Shown piece by piece: positions 18,695-27,102 of a DNA stretch of 64,000 bases. Location of the stretch: positions 186,001 to 250,000 of the forward strand of contig NZ_JANQBK010000004.1 in the NCBI RefSeq assembly GCF_025370105.1, read 5' to 3'. Each line of letters starts with the position of its first letter. The first letter of the stretch is position 1. This stretch comes from Sphingomonas hylomeconis. Lineage in GTDB: Bacteria > Pseudomonadota > Alphaproteobacteria > Sphingomonadales > Sphingomonadaceae. The position numbers were made by a program, and so were the translations under genes. The notes under the pieces were generated by a model. The model made no database searches, was not told the DNA's origin, and worked only from the letters and a program-made list of their open reading frames with translations.

Positions 18695-19669
18695 ATGACG
18701 ACGAAATCGATGCAGCCGGCGGAATGGGCACGGCACGAGGCGGTGTGGATCGGCTTTCCCAGCCATGGCGAGCTGTGGCTGGAGGATCTGGAGCCGGCGC
18801 GCGCCGAGGTGACGGCGTTCGCGCGCGCGGTCCATGCCGGCGGCACGGGCGAGCGCGTAATCCTGGTCGCCGCCGATGACGAGGCGGCGGCGGCGGCCCA
18901 GGCGATGGCCGGCGATGTCGCCGAGATCGTCGTCGAGCCGTTCGGCGACATCTGGCTGCGCGATACCGCGGCGATCCTGCTCGGCGACGGCAGCGCGCGC
19001 GATTTCCGCTTCAACGGCTGGGGCGGGAAATACGATCTGCCGGGCGACGACGATATCGGGCTGCGGTTGGCCGAGCGGCGGCAGATCGTGGCGCAACGCT
19101 GCGACTGGGTGCTGGAAGGCGGCGCGATCGACGGCGACGGCACCGGGCTGGTCGTCACCACCGAGCAATGCCTGCTCAATCACAACCGCAACCCCGGTTT
19201 GTCGCGCGCCGAGATCGAGACGCGGCTGCGCGAGGATCTGGGTTTCACCCGCGTGCTGTGGCTCGGCGACGGGTTGATCAACGATCATACCGACGGCCAT
19301 GTCGACAATCTCGCGCGGTTCGTCGGCGAAAACCGCCTGGCCTTGCCCGAGGCGGCGGAGAACGATCCCAACTGGCAGGTCTTCCAGCTGGCGCAGCACC
19401 GCGCCGCCGCGGCGGGGGTGGAGATCGTGACGATCCCCTCGCCCGGCCGGATCCTGCGCGACGAGGAAATCGTGCCGGCGAGTTATATGAATTTCTACAT
19501 CGGCAATGCCGCGGTGGTGGTGCCGCTCTACGGCGCACCGAACGACGCGGCGGCGGTGGCGGCGGTGGCGGCGCTGTTCCCCGACCGCGAAACGGTCGGG
19601 CTGCGCGCGGATCATATCCTGACCGGCGGCGGCTCGTTCCACTGTATCAGCCAGCAGATCCCGGCCTGA
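18695..19669 (+). CDS. aguA: Agmatine deiminase
   Basis: 324-residue peptidylarginine-deiminase-fold enzyme converting agmatine to N-carbamoylputrescine. Visible are PAEWARHEAVWIGFP at the N-terminus, GDIWLRDTAAI, NDHTDGHVDNLARF and the nucleophilic Cys317 in GGGSFHCISQQIP. It starts one base after the M28 peptidase stop. Together with aguB about 110 bp downstream it forms the arginine-decarboxylase route to putrescine. Confidence 0.96.
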   Translation: MTTKSMQPAEWARHEAVWIGFPSHGELWLEDLEPARAEVTAFARAVHAGGTGERVILVAADDEAAAAAQAMAGDVAEIVVEPFGDIWLRDTAAILLGDGSARDFRFNGWGGKYDLPGDDDIGLRLAERRQIVAQRCDWVLEGGAIDGDGTGLVVTTEQCLLNHNRNPGLSRAEIETRLREDLGFTRVLWLGDGLINDHTDGHVDNLARFVGENRLALPEAAENDPNWQVFQLAQHRAAAAGVEIVTIPSPGRILRDEEIVPASYMNFYIGNAAVVVPLYGAPNDAAAVAAVAALFPDRETVGLRADHILTGGGSFHCISQQIPA

Positions 19670-19778
19670 TCGGGCGGCCCGGTACGGCACGCGCGATCGC
19701 CGCATCCGCGCTCGAAAAGTCCGACGATCGCAATCTGGTACAGTTCCAAACGACAAGCCGAACCGCTAAGACGGCGTC

Positions 19779-20630
19779 ATGACCGAAATCACCGTTGCCG
19801 CGCTCCAGCTCGCTTTTACCCCCGATATCGACGCGAATATCGCGCGCGTCTCCGCGCTGGTGCGCGAGGCCGCTGCGCAGGGCGCGCAGGTGATCCTGCC
19901 GCCCGAACTGTTCGAGGGCGAATATTTCTGCCGCGTCGAGGATGAGGGCCTGTTCGCGCAGGCCAGGCCAGTCGGCGAGCACCAGGCCGTGCTCGCGATG
20001 CAGGCGCTGGCGCGCGAGCTCGGCGTGACGATCCCGACCAGCTTCTTCGAGGCGGACGGGCCGCATCATTACAATTCGCTGGCGATGATCGGCCCCGACG
20101 GCAACGTGATGGGCGTGTATCGCAAAAGCCATATCCCGGATGGCCCGGGCTATGAGGAGAAATTCTATTTCCGCCCCGGCAATACCGGCTTCAAGGTGTG
20201 GCCCGGACCGGCGAAGACGACGCTCGGCGTCGGCGTGTGCTGGGATCAATGGTATCCCGAAACCGCGCGCGCGATGATGCTGATGGGCGCGGAGATCCTG
20301 TTCTATCCGACCGCGATCGGCAGCGAGCCGCATGATACCTCGCTCGATACCGCGCGGCTGTGGCGTCGCGCGATGGTCGGCCATGCCGTGTCCAACGTGG
20401 TGCCGATCGTCGCCGCCAACCGCGTCGGCGTGGAACACGGCCAGACCTTCTACGGCACCAGCTTCATCACCGACGAACGCGGCGACATCCTGGCCGAGCT
20501 CGACCGCGAGGAGGAAGGCGTGATCGTCGCGACGCTCGATCTCGATCGCGTCAAGCGGCACCGCGCCGCGTTCGGCTTCTTCCGCGATCGCCGCCCCGAC
20601 CTGTACGGCCGCCTCGTCCAGGATGTGTGA
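19779..20630 (+). CDS. aguB: N-carbamoylputrescine amidase
   Basis: 283-residue nitrilase-superfamily enzyme that hydrolyses N-carbamoylputrescine to putrescine, CO2 and ammonia. The catalytic Glu-Lys-Cys triad lies in LPPELFEGEYFC, VYRKSHIPDGPGYEEKFYF and GVGVCWDQWYPE. The family's substrate segment GSEPHDTSLDT is also present. It is paired with aguA upstream on the same strand. The 109-bp gap between them probably carries its own promoter, since no overlap exists. Confidence 0.96.
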   Translation: MTEITVAALQLAFTPDIDANIARVSALVREAAAQGAQVILPPELFEGEYFCRVEDEGLFAQARPVGEHQAVLAMQALARELGVTIPTSFFEADGPHHYNSLAMIGPDGNVMGVYRKSHIPDGPGYEEKFYFRPGNTGFKVWPGPAKTTLGVGVCWDQWYPETARAMMLMGAEILFYPTAIGSEPHDTSLDTARLWRRAMVGHAVSNVVPIVAANRVGVEHGQTFYGTSFITDERGDILAELDREEEGVIVATLDLDRVKRHRAAFGFFRDRRPDLYGRLVQDV

Positions 20631-20645
20631 CGCGGCCATCCCCCG

Positions 20646-21140
20646 ATGACCACGGCGCGCTTCGACCGCGTAACGGAGCCGCAGCGCGAATGCCTGCGGC
20701 TGGTCCTGACGCGGCACAATTCCAAGGAAATCGCGCAGACGTTGGGCGTGTCGCCGGTGACGGTCGACAAGCGGATCGGCCGCGCGGTCGGGACGCTGGG
20801 GGTCGCCACGCGCTTCGAAGCGGCGCGGCTGCTCGCCCAGCACGAGAGCGGCACATACCAGCCATTGGTATACCAACCACCGGACATTGTTCCCCCCGTG
20901 GAATCGGACAAGGTCGCCGGGTCTGAGGCGCTGCCACCGGGTAGCGACAGCGATGCGGCCGATGCCGCCTGGCTGCCGCTGCGACGGAGGGGGGACAGGT
21001 ATAACACCCTGACCATTTGGCAGCGGCTGCTGTGGATCTTCACGATCCCGGCGGCACTCGCAGTGGCGGTGGGCATGCTGGGCTTCGGGCTCAGCGTGGC
21101 GGGGAAGATCCTCCAGCTCATCGGCGCGGTCGTGTCCTGA
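20646..21140 (+). CDS. LuxR-type HTH regulator with C-terminal membrane helix
   Basis: 164-residue protein. A GerE/LuxR-type helix-turn-helix (about 8-68: VTEPQRECLRLVLTRHNSKE, then LGVSPVTVDKRIGRAVGTLG) is followed by a polar linker. One or two hydrophobic segments lie near the C-terminus (about 125-163: LLWIFTIPAALAVAVGMLGF). A DNA-binding domain attached to a membrane anchor suggests a membrane-tethered regulator. It heads a run of four uncharacterised genes, so it may control them. No sensor domain is recognisable. Confidence 0.78.
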   Translation: MTTARFDRVTEPQRECLRLVLTRHNSKEIAQTLGVSPVTVDKRIGRAVGTLGVATRFEAARLLAQHESGTYQPLVYQPPDIVPPVESDKVAGSEALPPGSDSDAADAAWLPLRRRGDRYNTLTIWQRLLWIFTIPAALAVAVGMLGFGLSVAGKILQLIGAVVS

Positions 21141-21185
21141 GGCAGGCGCAGCACCGGCTCATCTCGAACCGGGCACAGGAGGATC

Positions 21186-21545
21186 ATGATGACCGATACC
21201 CAGATGATTGCCGGCCAGGTCGGGACACTGCTCCACAAGCTCGAAATGCTGATCGACGAAGCGGTGAGCTGCGGCGCGGAACTGACCGCCGCCCTGCCCC
21301 GTGCGCGCGTCGAGGCGAAGCTGCCGGCGGTGGTCGGGCAGCACTCGCTCGACACGCTGACCGAGGCGGTCCAGTCGCTGGTCGCGGCGCGGCGCCAGAC
21401 CGTCGCGACGCACAAGCATCTCGATAAAGTTCGCGAATTGATGGGCCTGCCGGTCATCAGCTTTGGCGAGGAAGGCCCCAAGCCGCCCTCCAAGCTGCTC
21501 ACCGGTGCGGCCCGTCCCGATCATCTGCGAGTCGTCGCAGCATGA
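21186..21545 (+). CDS. Conserved small hypothetical protein
   Basis: 119-residue soluble, mostly helical protein (MIAGQVGTLLHKLEMLIDEA, then HSLDTLTEAVQSLVAARRQT). No motif recognised. An AGGAGG site precedes two adjacent ATGs (21186 and 21189); the second has the better spacing. It lies between a tethered HTH regulator and a membrane protein and may act with them. Confidence 0.65.
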   Translation: MMTDTQMIAGQVGTLLHKLEMLIDEAVSCGAELTAALPRARVEAKLPAVVGQHSLDTLTEAVQSLVAARRQTVATHKHLDKVRELMGLPVISFGEEGPKPPSKLLTGAARPDHLRVVAA

Positions 21546-21591
21546 CTTTCGGCGCGGTTGCCTCGACCCCAGCCGCGCCGGAAACCGTCCG

Positions 21592-22038
21592 GTGTTCGTA
21601 ATTCTGTTCAATGTGCTGCTCGGCGCTTCGGTGCTGTACGCATTCGTTCGGGGGGGGGCACCGGAACGGGTGGTGGCGGTGGCGTTCATCGCTGCCGCCA
21701 CCGCAAGTTTCATGGCACGGCCGCTGGCTCATGTCCGCTATCAGGATACCGAAGTGGGGCTGTTGCTGATCGACGCCGCCCTGCTCGTCGTGCTGGTCGC
21801 CGTCGCCTTATGGGCGAATCGTTTCTGGCCGATCTGGATCGCCGCGTTCCAGCTGTTCGCGCTGCTCGTGCATATCGCCATGCTGTATCAGCAGGATGTG
21901 CTGCCGATCGTCTATTTCGTCGTCATCTCGCGCATCGCCTATCCGATGCTGGTGATGCTGCTGGTCGGCACGACGTTCCACTTCCAGCGGTTGCAACGGC
22001 ACGGTGCCGATCCCGACTGGATTCGCCACAATATTTGA
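21592..22038 (+). CDS. Small polytopic membrane protein, unknown function
   Basis: About 148 residues with four to five hydrophobic helices (VILFNVLLGASVLYAF, VGLLLIDAALLVVLVAVALWA, WIAAFQLFALLVHIAMLY, YPMLVMLLVGTTFHF). The only plausible in-frame start near the first helix is the GTG at 21592. The upstream open frame overlaps the previous gene and is not coding-like. No family recognised. Confidence 0.6.
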   Translation: MFVILFNVLLGASVLYAFVRGGAPERVVAVAFIAAATASFMARPLAHVRYQDTEVGLLLIDAALLVVLVAVALWANRFWPIWIAAFQLFALLVHIAMLYQQDVLPIVYFVVISRIAYPMLVMLLVGTTFHFQRLQRHGADPDWIRHNI

Positions 22039-22059
22039 TCGGGGTCGGAGGGTCGGACA

Positions 22060-22449
22060 ATGCCGGACAGGATGATCGGCGCGGGCTGGCATGGCCCGGG
22101 CAAGCTCGGCGCGGCGGGCAGCGGACGCCCGACCGCCCATGACATCGCCACGCGCATGCTGGCGTTCAATACCGCGCGCGATGCGGCGTTCGCGCCTTAC
22201 GGCATGGTCGTCAACGATATCGCCTGGGAATTGATGCTCCGCATGTTCGTGGCGCAGGAACGCGGCGTACGGCTGACGGTGCAGCAATTGTGCGGCGACG
22301 TGGCGACGCCGCGCGGCGTATCGCTGCGCTGGGCGCGCGCGCTGCAGGCCAATGGCCTGCTCGATTATGACGAGCGCGCGGGCCTGAGCGCGCAGGTCCG
22401 CCTGCCCGTGGTGGCGGCGCAAGTGTTGCGCCAGTTGCTGGAGGCCTAG
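22060..22449 (+). CDS. Winged-helix-like conserved protein
   Basis: 129-residue protein. The region from about 50 to 120 (WELMLRMFVAQERGVRLTVQ, then VATPRGVSLRWARALQANGL) has the spacing of a MarR-like winged helix: helix, turn, recognition helix and a following wing. The function and ligand are unknown. It ends eight bases before folK and closes the four-gene group that starts at 20646. Confidence 0.6.
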   Translation: MPDRMIGAGWHGPGKLGAAGSGRPTAHDIATRMLAFNTARDAAFAPYGMVVNDIAWELMLRMFVAQERGVRLTVQQLCGDVATPRGVSLRWARALQANGLLDYDERAGLSAQVRLPVVAAQVLRQLLEA

Positions 22450-22456
22450 TCACGGC

Positions 22457-22972
22457 GTGCCAAGCGCGCTGCGATGCGATACGCCCCGCCGCGTGCCGAC
22501 CTCATACGCCATCGCCATCGGATCGAACCGCCGCGGCCGCCACGGTGCGCCGGCGCGCGAAGTCGCGGCGGCGATCGCCGCGCTGGATCCGGTCCACGTC
22601 TCGCCGATTCTCCTTACCGCGCCGCTCGGCCCGTCGATCCGGCGATTCGCCAATGCCGCGCTGTTGATCGAATCGGACGAGACGCCGGCCGTGCTGCTCG
22701 CGCGGCTCAAGGCCATCGAACGCGATTTCGGCCGGCGCCGCGGGCAGCGCTGGGGCGCGCGCGTGATCGATCTCGATATCGTCCTGTGGTCCGGCGGAAC
22801 ATGGCGCGATTCCGCGCTCACCGTGCCGCATGTCGCCTTTCGCGCGCGCCGCTTCGTGCTCGATTGCCTGGTGCATATCGCGCCCGCCTGGCGCGATCCC
22901 GTCACCGGTCTTTCGGTGCGTCAGCTGACATACCGGGCACAAGCGGTTGACCGCAGGCGCCCTCGTCCGTAA
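22457..22972 (+). CDS. folK: HPPK, 6-hydroxymethyl-7,8-dihydropterin pyrophosphokinase
   Basis: HPPK of folate synthesis, transferring pyrophosphate from ATP to 6-hydroxymethyl-dihydropterin. Visible are YAIAIGSNRRGRHGAP at the N-terminus, VSPILLTAPLGPS, the FGRRRGQRWGARVIDLDIVL catalytic stretch and VPHVAFRARRFVLDCL. Start options are GTG 22457 (171 residues) or GTG 22493, which begins 12 codons later and better fits family N-termini. Confidence 0.92.
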   Translation: MPSALRCDTPRRVPTSYAIAIGSNRRGRHGAPAREVAAAIAALDPVHVSPILLTAPLGPSIRRFANAALLIESDETPAVLLARLKAIERDFGRRRGQRWGARVIDLDIVLWSGGTWRDSALTVPHVAFRARRFVLDCLVHIAPAWRDPVTGLSVRQLTYRAQAVDRRRPRP

Positions 22973-22988
22973 CGCGCATCCCTTGGTC

Positions 22989-23064
<76 letters not shown>

Positions 23065-23079
23065 AGTCAGGCGCATGCG

Positions 23080-23844
23080 ATGACCGCCCCCCTCTCCGCC
23101 ACCGTGCATACGATCCACGCCGAAGGCGCGGATGCGCGCGGCGTGGTGCCGGGCAACGTCCGCCATCCGCCATGGCTGCTGATCTCCGGCGCCGCGCTGG
23201 GGCTGGCGATCCTGCTGGTCGGCGCGGTCGGCGCGCTGATCGATCGCGGCTGGGAGCTGAACGTCGATCGCGCGATCATGCTGTGGACGCGGCACGGCAG
23301 CGCGCACGGCGTGCCGATCGGCCCGCGCTGGGTGCGCGCGGCGATGGTCGATCTGACCGCGCTGGGCGGCGTCACGGTGCTCACCGCGATCACGGCGATC
23401 GCGGTCGGCTTTCTCGCGCTCAAGCGGCTGTGGCTGACGATGTGGCTGGTGCTCGGCGGCACGGTCAGCGGCGCGATCGCCGTGGCGGTGGCCAAGGGCA
23501 TCGTCGCGCGGCCGCGCCCGGCGATCGTCGATCATCTCGTCACCGTCTCCTCGGCCAGCTTCCCCAGCGGCCATGCGACGAGCAGCGCGATCGTCTATCT
23601 CACGCTCGCCGCCCTGGTCATGCAGATCGTGCCGGGGCGCGTGGTGCGTGGCTATATCATGGGCGTGGCCGGGCTGTTGGTCGTCGCGATCGGCTGCAGC
23701 CGCGTCTATCTCGGCGTGCACTGGCCAAGCGACGTGCTGACCGGCTGGAGCTTCGGCGCGCTCTGGGCGCTGATGTGGTGGGGCGTCGGCGCCTGGGTGC
23801 GGCTCAGCCGCGCCGGAGGGTCATTGCTCCATCCCGGCAAGTAG
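23080..23844 (+). CDS. PAP2-family membrane phosphatase
   Basis: 254-residue integral membrane phosphatase of the type-2 phosphatidic acid phosphatase family. The three catalytic boxes are KGIVARPRPAIVDHL, SFPSGHATSSAIVY and SRVYLGVHWPSDVLTG. About six transmembrane helices are visible. Candidate substrates are undecaprenyl pyrophosphate or phosphatidic acid derivatives; the sequence does not decide. The last 24 bases overlap the convergent lyase gene. Confidence 0.93.
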   Translation: MTAPLSATVHTIHAEGADARGVVPGNVRHPPWLLISGAALGLAILLVGAVGALIDRGWELNVDRAIMLWTRHGSAHGVPIGPRWVRAAMVDLTALGGVTVLTAITAIAVGFLALKRLWLTMWLVLGGTVSGAIAVAVAKGIVARPRPAIVDHLVTVSSASFPSGHATSSAIVYLTLAALVMQIVPGRVVRGYIMGVAGLLVVAIGCSRVYLGVHWPSDVLTGWSFGALWALMWWGVGAWVRLSRAGGSLLHPGK

Positions 23845-24663
23845 ACTGCGCGCCGCCTTGAGGTGCGGCGCATCGACCATCCGCCCGTCGAGCGCGAGCG
23901 CCCCCGCACCGGGATTGGCGGCGAACAGCGCGACGACCGCGCGGGCATGCGCGATCTCCGCCGCGGACGGCGTAAAGGCGGCATTGATCACCGCGACCTG
24001 CGCCGGGTGGATCGCCATCATGCCGGTAAAGCCGTCGCGCCGGCCGCGCGCGGCATAGGCGGCGAGGCCATCGAGATCGCGGAAATCGGGATAGACCGTC
24101 TCGATCGCCGGCACGCCCGCCGCGTGGGCGCCGAACAGCGTGAGCGAGCGCGCGAGCTGGTACGGCGCGGTATAGCTGCCATCGGCTTCGCGCGCGGTGG
24201 CGGCGCCGATCGCCGCGGGCAGATCCTCCGCCCCCCAGGTCAGGCCGGCCAGCCGCGGCGTGACGCCGCCATAGCTGCCGAGCGCGAAGATCGCCGCCGG
24301 GGTCTCGGTGGCGATCGGCAGGATCAGCGTCTCGCCCGACAGCTGCCGGGCGAGCGCGGCGAGCGACGCCCCGCCTTCGGCCTTGGGCAGCACGATGCCA
24401 TCGGGGCGCGCCGGCAGGATCGCGGCGAGATCGTCCCCGGCTAAGCCGCTGTCGAGCGGGTTGATGCGCACGAAACAGAGCGTGGCCGCCGCTGTGCGGT
24501 GCTGCAGGAAGGCGGCGACCGCGGCGCGCGCGGCGGGCTTGTTGGGCGGGGCAACGGCATCCTCGAGATCGAGAATCAGCGCGTCGGCCGCGAGCCCGAG
24601 CGCCTTCTCCATCCGATCGGGCCGATCGCCGGGCACGAAGAGCAGTGAGCGCAGGCGGGGCAT
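23821..24663 (-). CDS. HpcH/HpaI aldolase / citrate-lyase family CoA ester lyase
   Basis: 280-residue TIM-barrel protein of the CitE-like branch. It begins RLRSLLFVPGDRPDRMEKAL and contains ADALILDLEDAVAPPNK, FVRINPLDSG, GIVLPKAEGG and GMMAIHPAQVAVINAAF. These are the metal- and CoA-ester-binding signatures of malyl/citramalyl/citryl-CoA lyases. It is a single gene without other lyase subunits, so a beta-hydroxyacyl-CoA such as malyl- or citramalyl-CoA is the likely type of substrate. The open frame further upstream is a shadow. Confidence 0.9.
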   Translation of the reverse strand: MPRLRSLLFVPGDRPDRMEKALGLAADALILDLEDAVAPPNKPAARAAVAAFLQHRTAAATLCFVRINPLDSGLAGDDLAAILPARPDGIVLPKAEGGASLAALARQLSGETLILPIATETPAAIFALGSYGGVTPRLAGLTWGAEDLPAAIGAATAREADGSYTAPYQLARSLTLFGAHAAGVPAIETVYPDFRDLDGLAAYAARGRRDGFTGMMAIHPAQVAVINAAFTPSAAEIAHARAVVALFAANPGAGALALDGRMVDAPHLKAARSLLAGMEQ

Positions 24664-24736
24664 CGGCAATCCGTTCGTCTGGGGGAACGGCCATCCTAGT
24701 CTTGGACGAGCCGTTGCGAAAGCGCGGCGAATATCC

Positions 24737-24765
24737 TTGTGACATTGTATCATCACATCTATGGC
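24737..24765 (+). promoter_or_regulatory. Putative promoter with operator dyad of the ZnuD-like receptor
   Basis: TTGTGA (24737-24742), 17 bases, TATGGC (24760-24765) makes a plausible sigma-70 promoter. Overlapping the -35 and spacer is the dyad TGTGA-N10-TCACA (24738-24757). A repressor there would block the promoter. The regulator cannot be identified; a metal-dependent Fur/Zur-type protein is possible given the gene downstream. Confidence 0.4.
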
Positions 24766-24795
24766 GCCTGTCGAGATTACGACAAAGGGCCTTAC

Positions 24796-26919
24796 ATGAT
24801 TCGTTCGCTTCTGCTCGCCGGCACCGCGCTGACTATTTCGCTGCCCGCCATGGCGCAGTCCACCCCCGCGCCGGCGCGGGCCGAGCAGCAGGACATCATC
24901 GTCACCGCGCCGGTGCAGCGCAGCGAGACCGACGTGCTGCAGGGCACCTCGATCCTCACCGGCGAGGAGCTGACGCGCGAACTCAGGCCAACGATCGGCG
25001 AGACGCTGGCGCGCCAGCCGGGCGTATCCGCCTCGTCGTTCGGCCCCAATGCCTCGCGCCCGATCCTGCGCGGCTTCCAGGGCGAGCGCATCCGCGTGCT
25101 GACCGACGGGATCGGCTCGATCGACGTGTCGAACACCTCGGCCGATCACGCCGTGATCATCGATCCGCTGCTCGCCGAGCGGATCGAGGTGCTGCGCGGG
25201 CCGTCCGCCTTGCTGTTCGGCTCGTCGGCGGTGGGCGGGGTGGTCAATGTCGTCGATACGCGCATCCCGCGCAGCGTGCCGGCCAATGGCTACCGGCTGA
25301 ACGGCATCGCCAATTACGGCTCGGCCTCGGACGAGCGCTCGGGCGGGCTGGCCGGCGACGTGGCGGTCGGCGAGCATCTCGTGCTGCATGCCGACGGTTC
25401 GTACCTCAAGACCGGCGACCTGCGCACCGGCAAGGGCTATCTGCTGTCGAAGAGTGCGCGCGCCGATGCGCTGTCGCAGGTCGGCCTGCCGCAGGACGCC
25501 GAGGAGCCGATCGATTTCGCGGCCTCAGCCAATCTGCGCCGCCGCCTGCCCAATTCGGCAGCGGAAACCTGGACCGCCGGCGTCGGCGCGGCGATCATCA
25601 CCGATACCGGCACGCTCGGCATCTCCTACAGTCATTATGACAGCCTGTACGGTGTGCCGCTCCGCTATGCGACCGAGGTCGGCCAGGAGCAGGAAGCGCC
25701 GCGGCTCGACGTGGTGCAGAACCGCGTCGATCTGCGCGCCGAGGTGAATACCGGCGGCGGCTTCCTCGACAAGATCCGGCTGCGCGCCGGCCAGGCAAGC
25801 TATCGCCATTTCGAGCTGGAAGAGGACAATTCGGTCGGCACCGCCTTTTTCAACAAGGGACTCGAGGGGCGGCTCGAACTGGTCCAGGCCAATCGCGGCG
25901 GCTGGCAAGGCGCGAGCGGGGTGCAGTTCTTCAACCGGATCTTCGACGTGAAGGGGGACGAGGCGTTCCTGCCCAAGAACGAGACCAACCAAACCGGCAT
26001 CTTCACGCTGCAGCAATACAGTTCGGGCGCGTTCAAGGCCGAGGGCGGCCTGCGCTATGAAACCAGTTCCGCCGCGGCGCGCACGCCGGCGGGCGACGAG
26101 CGTTTCTTCCGCGGCGAGCGCGATTTCCAGGCGGTGTCCGGCTCGATCGGCGCCTCGTACGGCGTGACCGATACGGTGCGCTTCGGGCTCAATCTGTCGC
26201 ACACCGAACGCGCGCCGTCGGCGGAGGAATTGTTCGCCAATGGCGGGCATGCCGGCACGCAGGCCTATGAACTGGGCAACCCCGATTTCCGGCTCGAGAA
26301 ATCGAACGGGGTGGAAGCGACGATGCACGTGCACGGCGACGGGTTCAGCATCGACGCCTCGGCCTATTACACCAAATTCTCCAACTACATTTCGGAGAAC
26401 CAGGTCGATCAGGCCGTGTGCGAGGCGGCGGCGGCGCCGTCCGGTCGCGAGGTCGATCTGCCCTGCTTCCAGTATCAGCAGCGCGATGCACGCTATTACG
26501 GCTTCGAGGCGGATGCCTCGCTGCGCCTGGCGACGCTCGGGCAGTACACGATCAACGCCGATCTGCTCGGCGATTATGTCCGCGCCAACATCATCGATCA
26601 GGGCAATGTCCCGCGTATCCCGGCGGCGCGCGTGCTCGGCGGGCTCGAGGCGCAGGGCGATCGGCTGCAGGGCCGGGTCGAGGTCGAGCATGTGTTCGAG
26701 CAGAACCGCATCGCCGCGTTCGAGACGCCGACCGACGATTATACGATGGTCAACGCCTCGATCGGTTTCTCCCCGTTCGGCAAGGGCAGCAAGACCAGCC
26801 TGCTGATCAGCGCCAACAACATCTTCGATGTCGAGGCGCGGCGCAGCGCAAGCTTCCTGAAGGATTTCGCGCCGCTCGCCGGCCGCGATATCCGCGCGAC
26901 GCTCAGGTTCGGGCTTTGA
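24796..26919 (+). CDS. TonB-dependent outer-membrane receptor (ZnuD-like subfamily)
   Basis: 707-residue TonB-dependent receptor. It has a signal peptide (ending LPAMAQ), a TonB box-like QDIIVTAP, a plug domain (about 50-150, with RIEVLRGPSALLFGSSAVGG) and a 22-strand-type barrel ending DIRATLRFGL with a C-terminal aromatic region. The sequence EVGTAFFNKG-type barrel and YGVPLRYATEV segment resemble the ZnuD/zinc receptor branch. However, the His-rich loop usually found after YGVP is absent. Ligand unknown: zinc, another metal complex or a small siderophore. Confidence 0.88.
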   Translation: MIRSLLLAGTALTISLPAMAQSTPAPARAEQQDIIVTAPVQRSETDVLQGTSILTGEELTRELRPTIGETLARQPGVSASSFGPNASRPILRGFQGERIRVLTDGIGSIDVSNTSADHAVIIDPLLAERIEVLRGPSALLFGSSAVGGVVNVVDTRIPRSVPANGYRLNGIANYGSASDERSGGLAGDVAVGEHLVLHADGSYLKTGDLRTGKGYLLSKSARADALSQVGLPQDAEEPIDFAASANLRRRLPNSAAETWTAGVGAAIITDTGTLGISYSHYDSLYGVPLRYATEVGQEQEAPRLDVVQNRVDLRAEVNTGGGFLDKIRLRAGQASYRHFELEEDNSVGTAFFNKGLEGRLELVQANRGGWQGASGVQFFNRIFDVKGDEAFLPKNETNQTGIFTLQQYSSGAFKAEGGLRYETSSAAARTPAGDERFFRGERDFQAVSGSIGASYGVTDTVRFGLNLSHTERAPSAEELFANGGHAGTQAYELGNPDFRLEKSNGVEATMHVHGDGFSIDASAYYTKFSNYISENQVDQAVCEAAAAPSGREVDLPCFQYQQRDARYYGFEADASLRLATLGQYTINADLLGDYVRANIIDQGNVPRIPAARVLGGLEAQGDRLQGRVEVEHVFEQNRIAAFETPTDDYTMVNASIGFSPFGKGSKTSLLISANNIFDVEARRSASFLKDFAPLAGRDIRATLRFGL

Positions 26920-26920
26920 C

Positions 26921-27102
26921 CTAAATCCTCCCCGGCACGGGGAGGGGGACCGTTCGCGTTCTTCACGCGAATGGTGGAGGGGGTTGGCCGGCAACGCGAC
27001 GCTTGCGGCGCACACCTCTTCCACGCAGTGCGCTGCCGGCCTGCCCCCTCCACCACCCGGCAGAAGAAGCCGGGCGGTCCCCCTCCCCGTGCCGGGGGGG
27101 AA
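26921..27102. repeat. Large intergenic palindromic element, family B, copy 1
   Basis: A perfect 22-bp inverted repeat, CCCCGGCACGGGGAGGG... at 26930-26951, is matched at 27076-27097. It encloses a second imperfect pair (26973-26993 with 27034-27054, both rich in GGAGGGGG/CCCCCTCC). It fills the space between the TonB receptor and the convergent threonine aldolase. A related element is at 34271. Confidence 0.8.

Noticed and set aside
26921..27102. CRISPR array
   Set aside because: The repeats here are inverted, few and unevenly spaced; no direct repeat with regular spacers and no cas genes are present.
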